This document shows positions 53,684-63,089 of a stretch of DNA of 64,000 bases, one piece after another. Below the pieces are notes generated by a model. It was not told the origin of the DNA. It ran no database searches and saw only the letters and a program-made list of their open reading frames with translations. Positions within the stretch are counted from its first letter, which is position 1. Every line of letters begins with the position of its first letter. The stretch is taken from positions 1 through 64,000 of the forward strand of contig JAUICN010000007.1 of the NCBI GenBank assembly GCA_030427835.1, written 5' to 3'. The position numbers and the translations under genes are program-made. Origin of the DNA: Polyangia bacterium. GTDB lineage: Bacteria; Myxococcota_A; Polyangia; Polyangiales; JAUICN01.

Positions 53684-55915
53684 CTAGTCGTCTTCCCATT
53701 CGTCTGTCCATTGGTATTGGCGGGCGCAGGTTCGGAGTGCTTGTTCTGCCTCGCCTTCGCACAGCGTCTGGTTGGTGCTCTGGATCATGCATTGCCTGTA
53801 GGCTTCGAAATAAATCAACAGGCATTCGTGGTCGCTGTAGTGCCCTTCCTTTGCGGCAAGGGCTTCAAAGTCTGCTTGTGTGTGTGTGGGCGTTAGTTGG
53901 CTCTTGTAGGTTTCCATCAACGCGTCGGGGTGAACTTCGTGGTCGTCGCCCCTGTTTTCCGTGCCGCTCCAGGGAGTGACGATGATGGCATTGCGAAATC
54001 GGTTGCAGAGGTGTTCCACCACCAGACCTACGGTGCTTGAGCGGTTTGCACGTGATCCCTTGGCAAGATCGGTGGGAATGGGGTGACTCTTTTTGCAGTG
54101 CCGGGTGTGCTGGTTTTCATTGATCCATCCGTAGGTTAGGGCGCGATCACAATCTTCCACAGCCATGGCGGCCACGTCGCCACAGGTATTTGCTTGCTGT
54201 TTGCTGTTCGTTCGCGACAGCATGTGTTGCATGTGATCGAGTAGCGGGTAGCTGCGATCTTCTGTGGCTTCGAAGAAGGAATTCACGTCGCTGTATTGAG
54301 CTGTATCTTCATGATTGATAGGACGCTCTAGGGTGTAGATCGCAATGACCATCGCGAACACTTCCCGGCGTGCCCAGTGCTCCAACTCTCGCTCAACATT
54401 GGCCGCATGTTTGGGTATTGCTGGCAGGATACGAACACGATTGTGGACTGTGTTTGGGGTTTGTGGTGTTGGATACAAGGGCGCCAATGTACTCAATAGC
54501 GTTTGTACGGCGCTATCGAGGCTTCCGTGTTTCACGATAGGGGGCTTCGCGAAGGGAGTGGCGCTACGGTATGGCGTAGTCAGTGGTGCCAGAAGGTGGT
54601 GCCCAATGGTGGTTGCTTCAGATGCCTTGGAACCGGTAAGTAGCCCACGGCAGTGGCTGCTTCCCCCTGGTTTTCTAGGGTAGAACCCTGCTCCCCTTTT
54701 GTTCAAGCTTTCGAAGTGGCTGAGGTACGCCAGGTTGGGCTTTGCCTCACTTTTGAAATGGGCATGCCCAGCCGCGGCGCGCCACTGAAAAATAAAGGTG
54801 GAGGTTGTGGCATCTCCGTTGGAAACCGCTTTGCACTTGCCCGCCTTCTTGGGAAGGGTAAGGGTAACTTTTCCTACGATGGGATCGTAGCTGTGGTTGC
54901 TGGTGGTGGAACGCTCCAGGCAGTATTGTTCGAATGCGTTTTGCACCACCGAAACGGTATCCTCCTTTTTACAATACTGTGGGCGGTAGGCGAAGTTGAT
55001 TTGACCCTGTTGGCTTGCGTCAACGCACACCCGTTGCATTTGATGGCCTAGCTGCGTGCAGCCTGTTTTCTGGGGTATCTGGTTGTCAAAATAGTCGGCC
55101 AGTGAATAGGGGCTCTGTATGTCTGCGTGGCGTGCGCAGGTGGCACGTGCCTCTGTGGAAACCGTGGTGCTTCCAATTTTTTCGCATTCAAAAAATGTAC
55201 GGAGCAACAGCAATAGGGCGTTGTGGGTTAACGCGTCGTTGATTGCAACAAGCAGATCCTTGCGTGTCTTCCTGAGAATTTTGGGCTTTTTGTGGTTGCT
55301 GATCTGCCCTGGACCTGGAAGTTGCGCGAACAATTCTGCGAGAGGAGCTTTGAGATTGCTCCAGGGGAGGAACGCTTGGATATCACTGTGGCTGTGTATT
55401 GCCGCGTGGTGCACCTGGGCTGCAACTCGCTCTGCCAATAGATCTTCGATGGGTGTTTCATAGGGTGCCTCGTAGTTGTGCCCGTAGCAGTTGGGTGTGC
55501 GGGCTGAATCCCCCGGTATTTCCAGGAGGTACCCCCCAAAGTAGTCTTCCCCGTTTGGTTGATCGGCGTGCTGGGGATCGGGTGTGTGGCCGTGTTCTTT
55601 GGGGTACTTGGTGATCCACATCCGATAGGTTTGGTAGCGTTGCCTAAACTTCACCGTGAACGTGAACTCGGTGGCAGTGCCCTGTTCTAGAACTCTTGCG
55701 TCGGTCCACGCCCGCCGGCAGGTGATTTGTGTTGAGGGCCCGATTTCCAGATCCTGGATTTCGATGGCCTTGGGTTGTACGGACTTTGGCGACGGAGCCG
55801 GCATGGCCGTGCAGGACGCGATGAAGCAGGACGCGGCGAGGCTGGATGCGGCGAGGTACACACAGCGAAGCGGGAGCCAACCTGTTGGGACTGTTTTTGT
55901 TGGTTTTGCACCCAT
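53684..55915 (-). CDS. Large two-module lipoprotein with Cx10C helices (paralog 4)
   Basis: 743 residues, longest of the set; lipobox IASC near residue 35. First beta part ITCRRAWTDARV to TPNCYGHNY; helix CTQLGHQMQRVC; second beta part GKCKAVSNG, FIFQWRAAAG, FYPRKPGGSSHCRG; helix CGDVAAMAVEDC with YGWINENQHTRHC; terminal hairpin CLLIYFEAYRQC and CEGEAEQALRTC. It ends with an acidic tail (TDEWEDD). First gene of the minus-strand run, divergent from the hydrolase cassette, so the region 55916-56176 probably holds two back-to-back promoters. Function unknown. Confidence 0.78.
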   Translation of the reverse strand: MGAKPTKTVPTGWLPLRCVYLAASSLAASCFIASCTAMPAPSPKSVQPKAIEIQDLEIGPSTQITCRRAWTDARVLEQGTATEFTFTVKFRQRYQTYRMWITKYPKEHGHTPDPQHADQPNGEDYFGGYLLEIPGDSARTPNCYGHNYEAPYETPIEDLLAERVAAQVHHAAIHSHSDIQAFLPWSNLKAPLAELFAQLPGPGQISNHKKPKILRKTRKDLLVAINDALTHNALLLLLRTFFECEKIGSTTVSTEARATCARHADIQSPYSLADYFDNQIPQKTGCTQLGHQMQRVCVDASQQGQINFAYRPQYCKKEDTVSVVQNAFEQYCLERSTTSNHSYDPIVGKVTLTLPKKAGKCKAVSNGDATTSTFIFQWRAAAGHAHFKSEAKPNLAYLSHFESLNKRGAGFYPRKPGGSSHCRGLLTGSKASEATTIGHHLLAPLTTPYRSATPFAKPPIVKHGSLDSAVQTLLSTLAPLYPTPQTPNTVHNRVRILPAIPKHAANVERELEHWARREVFAMVIAIYTLERPINHEDTAQYSDVNSFFEATEDRSYPLLDHMQHMLSRTNSKQQANTCGDVAAMAVEDCDRALTYGWINENQHTRHCKKSHPIPTDLAKGSRANRSSTVGLVVEHLCNRFRNAIIVTPWSGTENRGDDHEVHPDALMETYKSQLTPTHTQADFEALAAKEGHYSDHECLLIYFEAYRQCMIQSTNQTLCEGEAEQALRTCARQYQWTDEWEDD

Positions 55916-56176
55916 GGGATAGGCGAGTTGAGCAAGATTCGTGCGCGGGGTTGGGGGGTCGTGTTTGCGGGGATTGTGGGTGACTTGATGGCGATCCCTG
56001 GGTTCTCCGGTGTGCTTGGTGGGTTTCGCGAGCCGGCTACCGGTGTGACCAACAGCACCAAGTCGTCTAGCCGGTTTTCTCTGACCCAGGAGCTCCGATT
56101 CTGGATTCCTCAGATGGATCGGGGTGACTTTCTACGGGTTTTTGCTGTGCACGTTTCTTGCTGTAGGTGCTTCACA
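55916..56176. other. Divergent intergenic region
   Basis: 261 bases between the minus-strand family run and the plus-strand hydrolase cassette. The plus-strand frame of the hydrolase is open through the whole region without a good start, so I regard it as non-coding leader. No clear promoter boxes, repeats or RNA gene. Confidence 0.4.
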
Positions 56177-58315
56177 ATGCTGTTCCCCCGGTTGTTTCGT
56201 TCACTGCCTTTCTTCCTACTTGTGTCTAGCGTGCTTCTATCCTGTGTGCCGGCAACGGGCGCACCGGGGGCGTTGAAGTCGGTACAGGAGGCCAACAACG
56301 AGTGGCAATCTGGATGGTCGTTTGATTTTCGGGTCTACGAAAAGAACTGTGCACCGGGCGCGGACGGCCAACCCCGGATTGCTGGCACGTCGGCGAAGGC
56401 CTACCGCTATGAGTTTCGGTTTGAGGCTCCTCGAGATGGTCAGGCGGTCCACCAAAAGCCCGCCGACACGGTAGTCTATGTTGAGCGCTACCTTCCAAAG
56501 GGCTATCCGCTTCCCCGACGGTTGGATGACCTGAGTTCGGATGCGTTTCGGGTCTATCAACGGGAGAATCTTGAGTACGACGGCACGGATCAAGCTTATG
56601 TGGATGCGGAGGGCGCCTTTTGGGAAAGGCCCTGCAGTGGTACGGAGTTTGCCGGCAATGGGAGCTACCATCGCCCCGCCCTTGCGGATTTTGGGGGAAC
56701 ACCAGATGCCAAGGGACTTTCTCCGGACGCGGCCCTTTCTGCCACGTCACTTGTTGTCAACAGGATACGTAGCGTTCTTGGGCTGGGTAAGATGGACCGG
56801 GCTGCCCTTCGCGACACGGCCGCCCACAAAGCGGTCTTGGAAGTTATTCAGAAGAGGCCTTCTGAAACCACTGCGCTTCAGAAGATTCGACCCTCGCTGT
56901 GGACCAGCATGTGGCTCACAAGCCACCGGTGGCTGAATGCGGACAAGGGAAACGAAACCTGGGAGTATCAAAAGGTACCTGGCATGGTTTGCCAGGACGA
57001 TCCTTCTGGAAGGAACTCGGGAGTTCTTCTCAATTTTGCCGATGCTGACGATTGGGATGGAACCTGGGTAGTCTATCTGAGTGGCGGTGGTGCATGCTTC
57101 AATCCAGCCACGTGTAAGGCGTGGTTGGTGGGGCTCTACGGTCAACATGAGAGCTTTACCGAATCTGATTCGCGGGACACAGCCTCCAAACTTGGCACGG
57201 CATCCATGTTTGATCGTGGTGACTACGACAACCCGTTTTCCGATGCTCACTTCGTGTATGTGCCCTACTGTACGGGGGACATCTTCTTCGGTGACAACCC
57301 CCATGGGGATTACCCGTTTGCGGGCTACCACAACATCTCTCGGGTTTTGGATCGCGTTGTACCCACGGCGTTTGGCATGGGGTTGGACGGGGTAAGCGCT
57401 ATTCGGATGCGGGGCCATGCTGCGCAGAAAACCACACAAGTGGTGTTGGCGGGCAACAGTGCAGGGGGCCTGGGCGCCATGTTGAACTACCCCCGTACCG
57501 TCGACGCGTTTGCGGCCTCCCTGAATCCATTGTTGAAGCACCCCGCGAATAAGGTTCAACTGTCTTCTAAGATTCTCGTTCATCTAGTGAACGACGGCGG
57601 TGCGCAGGTTGCCCGCAAGACGGCGCGTGGCGATACAGGTAAGGAAGTGTTCACAGATTGCCTGCAGCAAAAGATGTATGAAGCCTGGAATTTACAGGAG
57701 CACCTTCCAGATGCCTTTTTGAGGCGTGACCAAAAGAAGTTGGTAGATGGGTACGTGAAGACCTCCAGGGGAATCTTTCCTGCTCTTAGCAACTTTGCTC
57801 ATTTTGTTGCGGACCACTACGCACCCGGTGGCGGAGGCAACCCGAGGCATCTCAATCTACGCCAGGCCTACATCACTTCCAAGCACGACTGGGTGATGCG
57901 CACGTTCCTTGGCCAAGGTTTGCATGATTGCGGTGAACAGGATTTTGATTCCGCGGATGATCAACAACATGCCACCACTGAGAACGCGTTTGCATCGTTC
58001 AAGAATATGGTGCGCAGTGTGCCAGAGGACGATTTTAAGGATGGGCTTGCGCACATGTTTGATTGGATCGACGACGCGAACGACGGTGCATCCCAATATC
58101 GCTACTTTGTGATTCCTGGCGACGATCATGTGGTGACTATTGACCAGTTCCCCTACGTGCAAGCGAAGGATAGTCATGGGATGGCAGTGGGCCTTGGTGA
58201 ATGGCTTGAAAGTATGCTTCTGACGACGGACACGTTTTTGTATGACACAAGCAAGCGTGAGTATTCCCAGGAGGAATGGGATCACGCGGCCTATGAGATT
58301 CGAGGTGGCCAATGA
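56177..58315 (+). CDS. Pectinacetylesterase/Notum-like lipoprotein hydrolase (cassette 1)
   Basis: About 712 residues from ATG 56177; lipobox LLSC near residue 22. The first 200 residues hold a C...C beta part like those of the neighbouring lipoproteins (ENCAPGADG, then VVYVERYLPKG, RPCSG). The C-terminal 400 residues match the pectinacetylesterase/Notum alpha/beta hydrolase pattern: WVVYLSGGGACFNPATC as the oxyanion region, VPYCTGDIFFGDNPHG, GNSAGGLGAMLN with nucleophile Ser428, and a late DDHVV with His651. Expected activity is removal of acyl esters from a polysaccharide or lipid-modified protein outside the cell. Coupled to the next gene by ATGA. Confidence 0.85.
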   Translation: MLFPRLFRSLPFFLLVSSVLLSCVPATGAPGALKSVQEANNEWQSGWSFDFRVYEKNCAPGADGQPRIAGTSAKAYRYEFRFEAPRDGQAVHQKPADTVVYVERYLPKGYPLPRRLDDLSSDAFRVYQRENLEYDGTDQAYVDAEGAFWERPCSGTEFAGNGSYHRPALADFGGTPDAKGLSPDAALSATSLVVNRIRSVLGLGKMDRAALRDTAAHKAVLEVIQKRPSETTALQKIRPSLWTSMWLTSHRWLNADKGNETWEYQKVPGMVCQDDPSGRNSGVLLNFADADDWDGTWVVYLSGGGACFNPATCKAWLVGLYGQHESFTESDSRDTASKLGTASMFDRGDYDNPFSDAHFVYVPYCTGDIFFGDNPHGDYPFAGYHNISRVLDRVVPTAFGMGLDGVSAIRMRGHAAQKTTQVVLAGNSAGGLGAMLNYPRTVDAFAASLNPLLKHPANKVQLSSKILVHLVNDGGAQVARKTARGDTGKEVFTDCLQQKMYEAWNLQEHLPDAFLRRDQKKLVDGYVKTSRGIFPALSNFAHFVADHYAPGGGGNPRHLNLRQAYITSKHDWVMRTFLGQGLHDCGEQDFDSADDQQHATTENAFASFKNMVRSVPEDDFKDGLAHMFDWIDDANDGASQYRYFVIPGDDHVVTIDQFPYVQAKDSHGMAVGLGEWLESMLLTTDTFLYDTSKREYSQEEWDHAAYEIRGGQ

Positions 58316-59604
58316 GTTGTTTCTTCAACCCAACCAAGGTGCTTGGTTTCTTGGTTGCCATGGGTGTTTGTTTGTCCGGTTGTGGGCTTGTGCCCACCGG
58401 CCCCGCGGTTGAGGTGGCGAAGGGGTCGAGCCCTATTGCGGGCGGCTGGGGGCTGGAGATTCAGCGTAGGCCTATTGACTCGGACGCCGGTTCTGGCCCG
58501 GTGGAGCCGATCAACTATTCCCTACGTTTAAGCGACCGGTTGGGCCTTACATGGGTGGCCAATTTTCAGGTAATTCGATACACGGACGAGGATCCCGTGG
58601 TGCATTTTCATTTGGCTGTTCCTTCCGAGAACGTGGCCCGGGAGACGAATAAGGAGTTGGAAACTCTGGTCGAGAAGGAGTCCCCCAAGGCGGCCACGCA
58701 CTTTGCAAGCCTGTATTGGGCCAACCTGACCGATGAGCTTCTTTCCATACCTGAAGCTGCGGAGTTGGCCACTGAGATCGTGCTTTGGTTTGCCAACGCA
58801 CAAATCCCCCCAGAACGAAATCTCTTTATCCCGGCGGACACGGTGGATCTCCAGGGCGCGTTTCAGGATATGTTTGGTTTGCCCATGCAAGCAAAGCCGG
58901 TGGAGCGACAGGACAACAACACGGATTTTGTGATTGCTCACGAAAAGGTGATTGGACTCACGGACCAGATGAGCCGTTATCTCGTGCGAATCTTTCGTGC
59001 GACAACTTCCCATGGCGCGTCGCTCGTGGAACAGCGTTCTACCTCTTCTGACTTTACAACGACCTTTGGTACTACGACCTTTGATTACTCTGGGGACGAC
59101 GCGTTTAACAAGTCGCTCTATGTGTTGGTCGACGAAGATCGTACCCAGGAGACGTTGGGCTTGCTTGTTTCTGGTTGGAAACACGCCTGCTCCAACACGT
59201 TTAAGAATCAGCATACGGCCTGTCGAAAGAGTGACGAGCCGGACAAGACACTATGTGAACCCATGGCCCAGGGTATGCTTGCGATGTGCCTGTCGCAGCA
59301 TGGCCTAAAAGGGGCGATTGATCCGGCCACGCATGCGGAGAATGTGGCCTCCCGGTATTCGATGCGTTTTGTTGAAAACTGGCACAAGCCGGGTGTGGCA
59401 ATCGATACCGAAAACTGGGCAACGACCTACCAGGATCGTTGGGCTCACGCCGCCTACGACGACAATGACCGGCAGTATATCCAGGGGTTTTACAGGAACA
59501 TGATGACCTGTTTGAACGCTAGGAAGGTGAACAACGAGCAACTCCGTAGGCACTATTGCTACTGGGCCGCTTTTGACGAACTGGTGGATACCCTAGCCAA
59601 CTAG
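58312..59604 (+). CDS. Twin Cx10C lipoprotein, hydrolase partner (cassette 1)
   Basis: 430 residues; lipobox LSGC near residue 24. Starts inside the hydrolase stop. A beta region opens the mature protein (GGWGLEIQRRP, NFQVIRYTDEDPVVHFHL), then long helices, then CSNTFKNQHTAC and CEPMAQGMLAMC, the twin Cx10C pair. After it comes a further helical end with QGFYRNMMTCLNAR and RRHYCYWAAFDELV. The gene at 61804 has every block in the same order, so hydrolase plus partner was duplicated as a unit. The partner may bind or place the hydrolase; this is inferred from constant pairing here. Confidence 0.78.
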   Translation: MSCFFNPTKVLGFLVAMGVCLSGCGLVPTGPAVEVAKGSSPIAGGWGLEIQRRPIDSDAGSGPVEPINYSLRLSDRLGLTWVANFQVIRYTDEDPVVHFHLAVPSENVARETNKELETLVEKESPKAATHFASLYWANLTDELLSIPEAAELATEIVLWFANAQIPPERNLFIPADTVDLQGAFQDMFGLPMQAKPVERQDNNTDFVIAHEKVIGLTDQMSRYLVRIFRATTSHGASLVEQRSTSSDFTTTFGTTTFDYSGDDAFNKSLYVLVDEDRTQETLGLLVSGWKHACSNTFKNQHTACRKSDEPDKTLCEPMAQGMLAMCLSQHGLKGAIDPATHAENVASRYSMRFVENWHKPGVAIDTENWATTYQDRWAHAAYDDNDRQYIQGFYRNMMTCLNARKVNNEQLRRHYCYWAAFDELVDTLAN

Positions 59605-59760
59605 GTGCCTTCCCGGTAGGTTCCTGTTTGCATTCGTGACTGGCTAGGGGGGCTTCCAGTTCAGGTTTGGATCTTCCGATCGGGGGGCTTAAGGGTGCTG
59701 ATTTTCTCTATTTTTGCTTGTTAGCACGGCGGGCATGGGTTTTGCCTATGGGCTGTTGTC
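59605..59760. other. Intergenic region between the two cassettes
   Basis: 156 bases between the duplicated hydrolase-partner cassettes. No terminator hairpin or promoter boxes are convincing; cassette 2 may be read from its own promoter here or by read-through. Confidence 0.3.
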
Positions 59761-61803
59761 ATGTTTTACTCACGTTCTGGATCCCCCCCCAGGCGACGGG
59801 CACGGCGGCGCGGAGATCTTCCGGCCTCCCGCCCCGTTTCAACCCGTTTCCTGCTGACTTTTCTTGCGGCTTTCCTAGTGGCCCTCCCGCTGGGATCGCT
59901 GCTGTCCGCCTGCGTTCCCGCGGTGCAGAACCCGGCCACCAAGTCCTCCTCTGCAACCACGTTTCAGTGGCCCTCGGGCTGGTCGGTGGATGTCAAAGTG
60001 AGCGAGGGCCGGTGCCCGAGAAACTCGGATGGTCGGGCGCGTGTTGCGGGTGAAAACCCCACGTACGTGAAGTATGACTTTATTCTGTTTCCACCTAAGC
60101 CTGCGCCCACGGGTTGGTCGATCAAGCGGGCCGATTGGAGAATCGAGGTGGTGCGTTTTCTTCCCAAGAATGCACCTGAAGTTCGCAATCAGGCAGATGC
60201 GTCTCACGACCAGTACCGGGTTCGAGTGCTTGAGGCTCCGGTTTTGCAACCTCGCTATTGCAAAGCTGGCTCCACGTTGGATGTGGAAGGCGCTGCTGTC
60301 CTTGTGGGTACGCGCCTGATCAATTTCGTACGTGGCACACGGGATCTGCCCTTTCTCAAGCTTCCTGCTGTTGCACCCGAACCTGGAGCAAACCTTGGTG
60401 TTCAGGTTATTGGGGGTGACGATGTGGGGTCTATTGACGACCTATCTAATGTCACCGTTGCTCTAGGGAGTTTGCTAAAGCTGCGGCCGTCGAGCCAGGC
60501 GGCCTTGGCGAGATCCGTGCGAGCGTTCAATACGCAGATGTGGATCGAGGCCGATCGCATTCGGAACCACCCAAACCAGATCAATGGATGGAGTTACCTA
60601 CCGATATCTGGAATGCGTTGTCAATCCAGCGATGAGGTTGGAGTGATGTACAACCTTGCGGATGAGGAGGTGTTTGACGGAACGTTGCTCATCTACCTAT
60701 CCGGAGGTGGTGCGTGTTTTGACGCCGCCACATGTGAAGGATGGAAGTTGGATCTGTACGGCGGTCAATATCAGAGGTTTAGCCCGCTTGATGGCGCGGA
60801 GGCTGCGGCTGACCCGAATCTGCTTGCGGGCCAGAACTCTATCTTTGCTCGGACTGACGAGAACCCCTTCGAGAACTCCCATATGATTTATGTGCCCTAT
60901 TGCACGGGCGATATCCACATGGGCAACAACCCCGATGCTGGGTACGTGCACAACGGGTACAACAACCTGACTAAGGTTCTTTCACACGTGGTACCCACAG
61001 CCTTTGGCGTGGAGGCAAAGCGGGTTGTTCTAGCCGGCGATAGCGCGGGAGGCCTTGGCGCCATGCTCAACTACCCTCGTGCCATTGAGTTTTTTGATCG
61101 AGGAAAAAGATTTGGAATTGAGGACAATGCGCTGCCTCGGCTTCCTGTGCATCTGATCAATGATGGTGGCTCTCAGGTTGTGTCTGAAGTGAACGGGGAC
61201 CCTGTGTTTTCGGAGTGTTTACAAAGGGCATTCTACGAGCGATGGCGGCTTGACCGTACACTGCCAGACAAGTTCTTTGATCAATACAGTGGCGACGAGT
61301 TTGACCCGATTTCTACAAGCGCTGGACTTATGCCCAACTTGACGCATTTCCCAAGATTTGTAGCGGAAAACTATCGATTTTCTGTTGTTAATGGTCGAGA
61401 GATTGAACAGCGGCAAGCGTATATCTCGGCGGCAAGGGACAAGATCATGCGCGTGTTCCTTGGCGAGGGATTGGAGGGCTGCAAGGAGCAGGAAGGCATG
61501 GATGACCGGTGGCGAGAAGAGGTCGACTATCGCAATCAAGATGGTGATGGCAAGGTAGAGCTCCTACTCGGAATTCTCCGAACGCTCGATGGGGCAACGT
61601 ACGAAGACGCTCTTTTGGAGTCCCGTGCAAGACTGCCAACGGACTCTCACTTCAAGTACTTTTTAGTCGAGGATGACGACCACCATACCTATGTGCCTGA
61701 TAAGTTTTTTAACACGAAAAACGGCGATGGAGACTACCTACATCGATGGTTGGGGCACCTTCACGGGAGCCCGTTCTGGGATCACTCGGGGATGGTGAAC
61801 TAG
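59761..61803 (+). CDS. Pectinacetylesterase/Notum-like lipoprotein hydrolase (cassette 2)
   Basis: 680 residues. A long basic N-terminus with several arginine pairs (PPRRRARRRGD) precedes a hydrophobic segment ending in LLSAC. An N-terminal C...C beta part (VSEGRCPRNSDGRARVAG ... QPRYCKAGS) parallels cassette 1. The hydrolase domain has YLSGGGACFDAATC, VPYCTGDIHMGNNPDAG, GDSAGGLGAMLN with Ser428, and DDDHHTYV with His641/642. GDS replaces the GNS of cassette 1 at the nucleophile elbow. An EF-hand-like DGDGK is seen near residue 600. Predicted extracytoplasmic carbohydrate or acyl esterase. Its stop directly abuts the partner start. Confidence 0.85.
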   Translation: MFYSRSGSPPRRRARRRGDLPASRPVSTRFLLTFLAAFLVALPLGSLLSACVPAVQNPATKSSSATTFQWPSGWSVDVKVSEGRCPRNSDGRARVAGENPTYVKYDFILFPPKPAPTGWSIKRADWRIEVVRFLPKNAPEVRNQADASHDQYRVRVLEAPVLQPRYCKAGSTLDVEGAAVLVGTRLINFVRGTRDLPFLKLPAVAPEPGANLGVQVIGGDDVGSIDDLSNVTVALGSLLKLRPSSQAALARSVRAFNTQMWIEADRIRNHPNQINGWSYLPISGMRCQSSDEVGVMYNLADEEVFDGTLLIYLSGGGACFDAATCEGWKLDLYGGQYQRFSPLDGAEAAADPNLLAGQNSIFARTDENPFENSHMIYVPYCTGDIHMGNNPDAGYVHNGYNNLTKVLSHVVPTAFGVEAKRVVLAGDSAGGLGAMLNYPRAIEFFDRGKRFGIEDNALPRLPVHLINDGGSQVVSEVNGDPVFSECLQRAFYERWRLDRTLPDKFFDQYSGDEFDPISTSAGLMPNLTHFPRFVAENYRFSVVNGREIEQRQAYISAARDKIMRVFLGEGLEGCKEQEGMDDRWREEVDYRNQDGDGKVELLLGILRTLDGATYEDALLESRARLPTDSHFKYFLVEDDDHHTYVPDKFFNTKNGDGDYLHRWLGHLHGSPFWDHSGMVN

Positions 61804-63084
61804 ATGCTGTTTTCTCTATTTCGCGCCGTGTGCCTAGGTGTTGTGGTTTGTGCGGGTGCCTGTTCAGCATCGCCCATGCTTCCGCTGGATGAGAAGTCTA
61901 CTTACGATAAGCCACCGCCCTTAGTGGGTGCCTGGGGAATGGCTCATCATCGTGCTGTGGGCGCGTGTAACTACTGGTTCAAGGCCAATGCGGTGAATGT
62001 GCAGCATCGTATGGTGCTTTGGGACGCCAAGGGCAGGGAGCAGAATATTTACGCGACGGTGGTTCAAGACGGGCCCCGTTGGGAACGGACCGGGCTGAGG
62101 GTCCATATCTACTACGATCTGCACGATAGCGCGCCCTCCACTGACGTGCTCAAGGCGATCATCGATTCAGAGGAGGAACGAACGGGTTCGGAGTTGGAGC
62201 CTGACGAACCTTGCGATGGCCAGAAGTTTTCGCTTGAGGCCGGCGCCAGTATGTTTGCGCGGATTCTTCTTGGGTTTCAGGGGGCCCAGTTTCATGCCGT
62301 GCGTGAGAAGCACGATGTTCCGCTAGCGGATGGAGCCCAAATCGTGAAGGAGATTGCATCCATGTTTTCCGTTGTGCCTGGCTCCGATTCCGAGAAGTAC
62401 AACAAAGTCTTAGGCAACTTGGAAACCCTTGTGAACCGTTTGGGTCGGTACTACCTGCGGGAAATGCAGGCGCGGGTTTCATGGGGAGGGGCGTATTTGG
62501 AGCAGCGGCATACGTCGCCGAATTTTTCCGGGTACAACGGTCACTACGACGGTGACAAAATGAAAGATACGGTTCGCGCTGTGCTGGAGGACGAGGATTT
62601 GGTGGCGAAAACCATGTACGTGTTGAATCGTGAACCCCAGAGCCGCTGCCGCACGGACTATTTTGAGCACCTTCATGCCTGTGTGACTAACAGTGACCAC
62701 GACTCCTATTCCCACTGCAAACCGGTGGCGTTGGCCATGCTGACCTACTGCGTACGGAATGAGACGTTTGGGGAAGGTCGGACCCCGGATCCTCAAACGG
62801 AAGCGGAAATACGGGCATCATGGCTGGTGGGAGCGTTTGTGAAGGATTGGCATCTGGATACCGCTACTGAGGAAATGGAAGACCACATGGATGATTGGGA
62901 AGAGCACTACGCGACGAACTGGTCGAGCTCAGCCTATGACCAAGGTGGTGCCAGGGAGGATATCAAGCGCTTTTATCGAAACTACTTTCAGTGCATGAAA
63001 GAGATGCAGGTGCCCTACAAGAAGCACTACTGCTTCGTTTCTGCCCGGGAGCACCTGGTCTCCCAAATCGACTCCCGCCGTTAG
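61804..63084 (+). CDS. Twin Cx10C lipoprotein, hydrolase partner (cassette 2)
   Basis: 426 residues, beginning on the base after the hydrolase stop; lipobox AGAC near residue 20. Layout as in the gene at 58312: VGAWGMAHHRAVGACNY beta opening, an acidic helical middle (EEERTGSELEPDEPCDGQ), GGAYLEQRHTSPNFSG, then CRTDYFEHLHAC and CKPVALAMLTYC as twin Cx10C, and a last segment with FYRNYFQCMKEMQ and KKHYCFVSAREHLV. Comparison with the cassette 1 partner shows strong conservation of cysteine positions and weak conservation elsewhere. Unknown function. Confidence 0.78.
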   Translation: MLFSLFRAVCLGVVVCAGACSASPMLPLDEKSTYDKPPPLVGAWGMAHHRAVGACNYWFKANAVNVQHRMVLWDAKGREQNIYATVVQDGPRWERTGLRVHIYYDLHDSAPSTDVLKAIIDSEEERTGSELEPDEPCDGQKFSLEAGASMFARILLGFQGAQFHAVREKHDVPLADGAQIVKEIASMFSVVPGSDSEKYNKVLGNLETLVNRLGRYYLREMQARVSWGGAYLEQRHTSPNFSGYNGHYDGDKMKDTVRAVLEDEDLVAKTMYVLNREPQSRCRTDYFEHLHACVTNSDHDSYSHCKPVALAMLTYCVRNETFGEGRTPDPQTEAEIRASWLVGAFVKDWHLDTATEEMEDHMDDWEEHYATNWSSSAYDQGGAREDIKRFYRNYFQCMKEMQVPYKKHYCFVSAREHLVSQIDSRR

Positions 63085-63089
63085 CGTTT

